Assembly (NCBI GenBank): GCA_020650975.1
Contig: JAIPMN010000832.1
Span: forward strand, 11,354 to 46,137
DNA: 34,784 nucleotides
Source of the DNA: Apostichopus californicus
Taxonomy: Eukaryota > Echinodermata > Holothuroidea > Aspidochirotida > Stichopodidae
Direction of reading: 5' to 3'
The translations under genes were made by a program, and so were the position numbers. The stretch's first letter is position 1. The number at the start of each line of letters is the position of its first letter. The notes under the pieces were generated by a model. That model did no database searches and was not told where the DNA came from. It worked only from the letters and a program-made list of their open reading frames with translations. This document shows positions 32,659 to 34,784 of the stretch, piece by piece.

Positions 32659-33082
32659 CAGGCCTCGACAAATACGGTCGCCAACTCGCCAATGGCGACT
32701 AGAATTTGCGACTGGCGAGCAAAAAATGCATTACGCTCGACATTTTGGCGAGTGGTTCATTCGCTCACTGCCTTTATACGATAGGCTTACTATTAACTTG
32801 TGAGCCAATCAACAAAGGCCTATTGCCTAATGTTACACATCACAGTAGAATTATCAAGTGCACTGCACTTGACGAAGCACAATTTAAATAGATCGTTTTT
32901 GCTGTAAAAAACTAACAGTAACACTAAACCGCGATATCCTAAGTTAGGCCATACTACCTAGGCTTATTTTACACAAACACTTTGCGAGAAAAAATGGCGA
33001 GTAAATTTAACGTTTTGGCGAGTAGAATTTTAGACTCGGTCGCCAGTTGGCGAGTAGTTTTAAAAAAATTTGTCGAGGCCTG
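32659..33082. mobile_element. hAT-like non-autonomous DNA transposon (MITE), 424 bp, perfect 15-bp inverted ends
   Basis: Left end CAGGCCTCGACAAAT (32659-32673) is repeated exactly as its reverse complement at 33068-33082. The CAG start and several subterminal TGGCGA / TCGCC words on both sides (about 32679-32755 and 32995-33055) are as in hAT elements, where such words bind transposase. The interior has no transposase. The 8 bases outside each end (ATAAGAAC, TTTGCTAT) do not match, so no target duplication is visible. Confidence 0.75.
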
Positions 33083-33089
33083 TTTGCTA

Positions 33090-33930
33090 TTAAAGTCCAC
33101 TTAGTGAATTTGACCATCTATGTGTCTGTAATTGTTATAGGATCTGTACTCAGACTGATCCTTTCTTACTTTAATTTAACTCAGTTGCTGTTCATCAATC
33201 AAAACAAAAGAACAATTTTATGACAACAAACCACAAATTTTACTATAGAATTTCTCTTTTGTTTCTTAATTCTGAAATCAATGACATGAAACATAGAAAC
33301 AGTACTGTTTTGGAAATTTATGTTGCTAAGCTGCTATGGAAGGGTTTAGCACACATGAAATTGTATTTATGTTTATTATTTATCCGTTCATCCGTCCGTT
33401 CGTCCTCATTGTCGTCCTCAGTATTATTATTTTTTGTTAGTGGGGGTGGGGATGGGGGCTTGGCTGGGAAGGCAGAGGTTTAACTCTCTTAACAGCAAAC
33501 TTGACCCTCTATTGTCCTGTTTGCACATATTTACTTATATAGTTATCACATCATTTTATATCCTCAGTTCAAAGGATTTATAGAGAGTTTGCAAACCATC
33601 AACATAATTTAGTTTATAATTAACAATATTGACATAGACTGTGTGACTTTGGGAGTCTATATTTGTTTCTTTACACCGTTGTAGCAGATAAATGTCAGCC
33701 GCCAATATGTTAATACCAACTACTAGCATTTGTATGACAGAGTATGTTGATGATATCATGTGAAGGTGCTTTAAGTTGCTATGCACAGGACACTCATCAA
33801 AATTCACTGGAAGAAGTGTATGTTGGTTTGTCAGTGTTGACATTACAACATTCTTGTTTTATGGTTTCGATGATAATCGTAACCTTTGGATTCATGGTGG
33901 GGTATGTGGGTGTGCGTTTGTGACGCCCAG
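33090..33930. other. AT-rich sequence without a recognised gene
   Basis: Contains a TCCGTTCATCCG-like pyrimidine run (33380-33420) and a G-rich patch (33440-33475). Open frames on both strands have no recognisable similarity. Confidence 0.6.
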
Positions 33931-33934
33931 CTTT

Positions 33935-34530
33935 TAAAAACGATATCTGAAGAACGGATGGTTGGACCAATTTCATATTTGGTGTGTAGAAGGACCACAT
34001 TGAGTGCAAGAAGCCTATTGTTTTATGTGAAGGTCAGAGGTCATTTGCGGTCACCATGGGTCACATTTTGAAAACCTCGTAAACACGATATCTCAAGAAG
34101 GAAAACTTGGGCAGACCACATATTTAGTGTGTAGAAGTACCACATTAAGTCAAGAAGCTTGTTGTTTTTGGTGGAGGTCAAAGGTCATTTGAAGTCAACA
34201 AACGACAAATATTTACTTCACATTTAGTACAAGAAGCCTCCTCTTACCTGTCTCTGTACACTAACACACCTTCCTAAACATAAAATCGGAAAGGCAGCTT
34301 GGAGAGATCGCATATTTGCTATGTAATTGTACTCACATTGAGTACAAGTAGCCTAATGTTGTAGGCGGAGGTCAATGGTAGTTTAAATTCACCAGGGGTT
34401 AAATTGTGAAAATCATGTTTTACACAATATTTCAACAAGGACAGCTGTCATATTTAGTACGTTTATGTATCACATTTAGTACAAGAAGCCTGTTGTTGAG
34501 GTCAATGGTCATTTCAGTACAGCCTGTGTC
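33935..34530 (+). repeat. Diverged tandem repeat, about 140-bp unit, 4-5 copies
   Basis: Each unit has an 'aa(a/c)acgatatctcaagaa' start, 'catatttagtgtgtagaagt', 'accacattgagtacaagaag' 'cctgttgtt' and 'ggaggtcaaaggtcatttg'. The catattt(a/g)gt word is at 33974, 34118, 34311 (catatttgct) and 34449, with a partial copy at about 34215-34240. Copies are clearly diverged. Confidence 0.8.
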
Positions 34531-34784
34531 ATTGTGAATATATTGTTTGTCAGATCACACTGCTTTTCACTGTATTACTAAGATGAAGTATGTAATTGTA
34601 CACCCTCACTATACATTACGTCAGATTCATGAAGAAAACTGCTCATGTTCCATCATCAAAACCACAATGCATTTGGGTTAATACTTTAAGATTTTGTTTA
34701 AAAAAATTTACCTGCAGATCAAGAACCAATATCACGGTATGACTAATGGTATCATCCAAACAGTCAGATAATATATAAATCAAA
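34531..34784. other. Right-edge sequence, nothing recognised
   Basis: AT-rich, no coding or repeat signal that I can support. Confidence 0.6.

Noticed and set aside
32706-32891. 61-residue frame
   Set aside because: It lies wholly inside the inverted-repeat element and shows no transposase similarity.

Overview
This window is nuclear DNA from an animal with split genes. GT-AG introns, pyrimidine tracts before acceptors, AT-rich introns of up to about 5 kb and many minisatellites and transposon remnants all show this. Protein similarity and the repeat types (copia-like element with a VDCGATSH protease, tRNA-like SINEs, hAT-type inverted repeats, poly-G/C tracts) suggest a marine invertebrate, perhaps an echinoderm or other deuterostome. 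The species cannot be fixed from the sequence alone.

Two genes are firmly recognised, and they point tail to tail. On the plus strand, 1833-21603 holds the 3' two thirds of EXOC5 (SEC10), a subunit of the exocyst vesicle-tethering complex. Fifteen constitutive exons join in frame to 532 residues and a TGA stop. The N-terminal coiled-coil exons lie to the left of the window. On the minus strand, 29162-27621 holds a complete two-exon GLRX5, a mitochondrial monothiol CGFS glutaredoxin of iron-sulfur cluster assembly (151 residues). The two genes have no functional link that the sequence shows.

Region by region: 1-1832 is intron without a supported exon and starts with a 20-base poly-C run. 1833-21603 is EXOC5. 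Its introns carry a tRNA-derived SINE (about 9908-9980), decayed duplicates of the 5' ends of two exons (about 9984-10100 and 11190-11315), a 10-N assembly gap (12116-12125) flanked by copies of one sequence, a second SINE (about 13895-14000), a 96-bp tandem repeat (14753-15079), a probable 33-nt cassette microexon (15169-15201) and a 1-kb, 42-bp-unit minisatellite (18013-19020). 21604 to about 26150 is 3' UTR plus the intergenic zone, with a very homogeneous 60-bp minisatellite (24370-25053). 27621-29162 is GLRX5. From 29340 to the right end the DNA is a repeat graveyard: LINE 3' fragment, short tandem repeat, non-autonomous element, broken Ty1/copia element with an AT-rich palindromic insertion, a hAT-like inverted-repeat element with perfect 15-bp ends, and a diverged tandem repeat.

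No new multi-gene system was found. The most interesting material is inside EXOC5: two cases where splice sites and phase predict unrecorded alternative exons, and two separate ghost exon duplications, each just upstream of the real exon.
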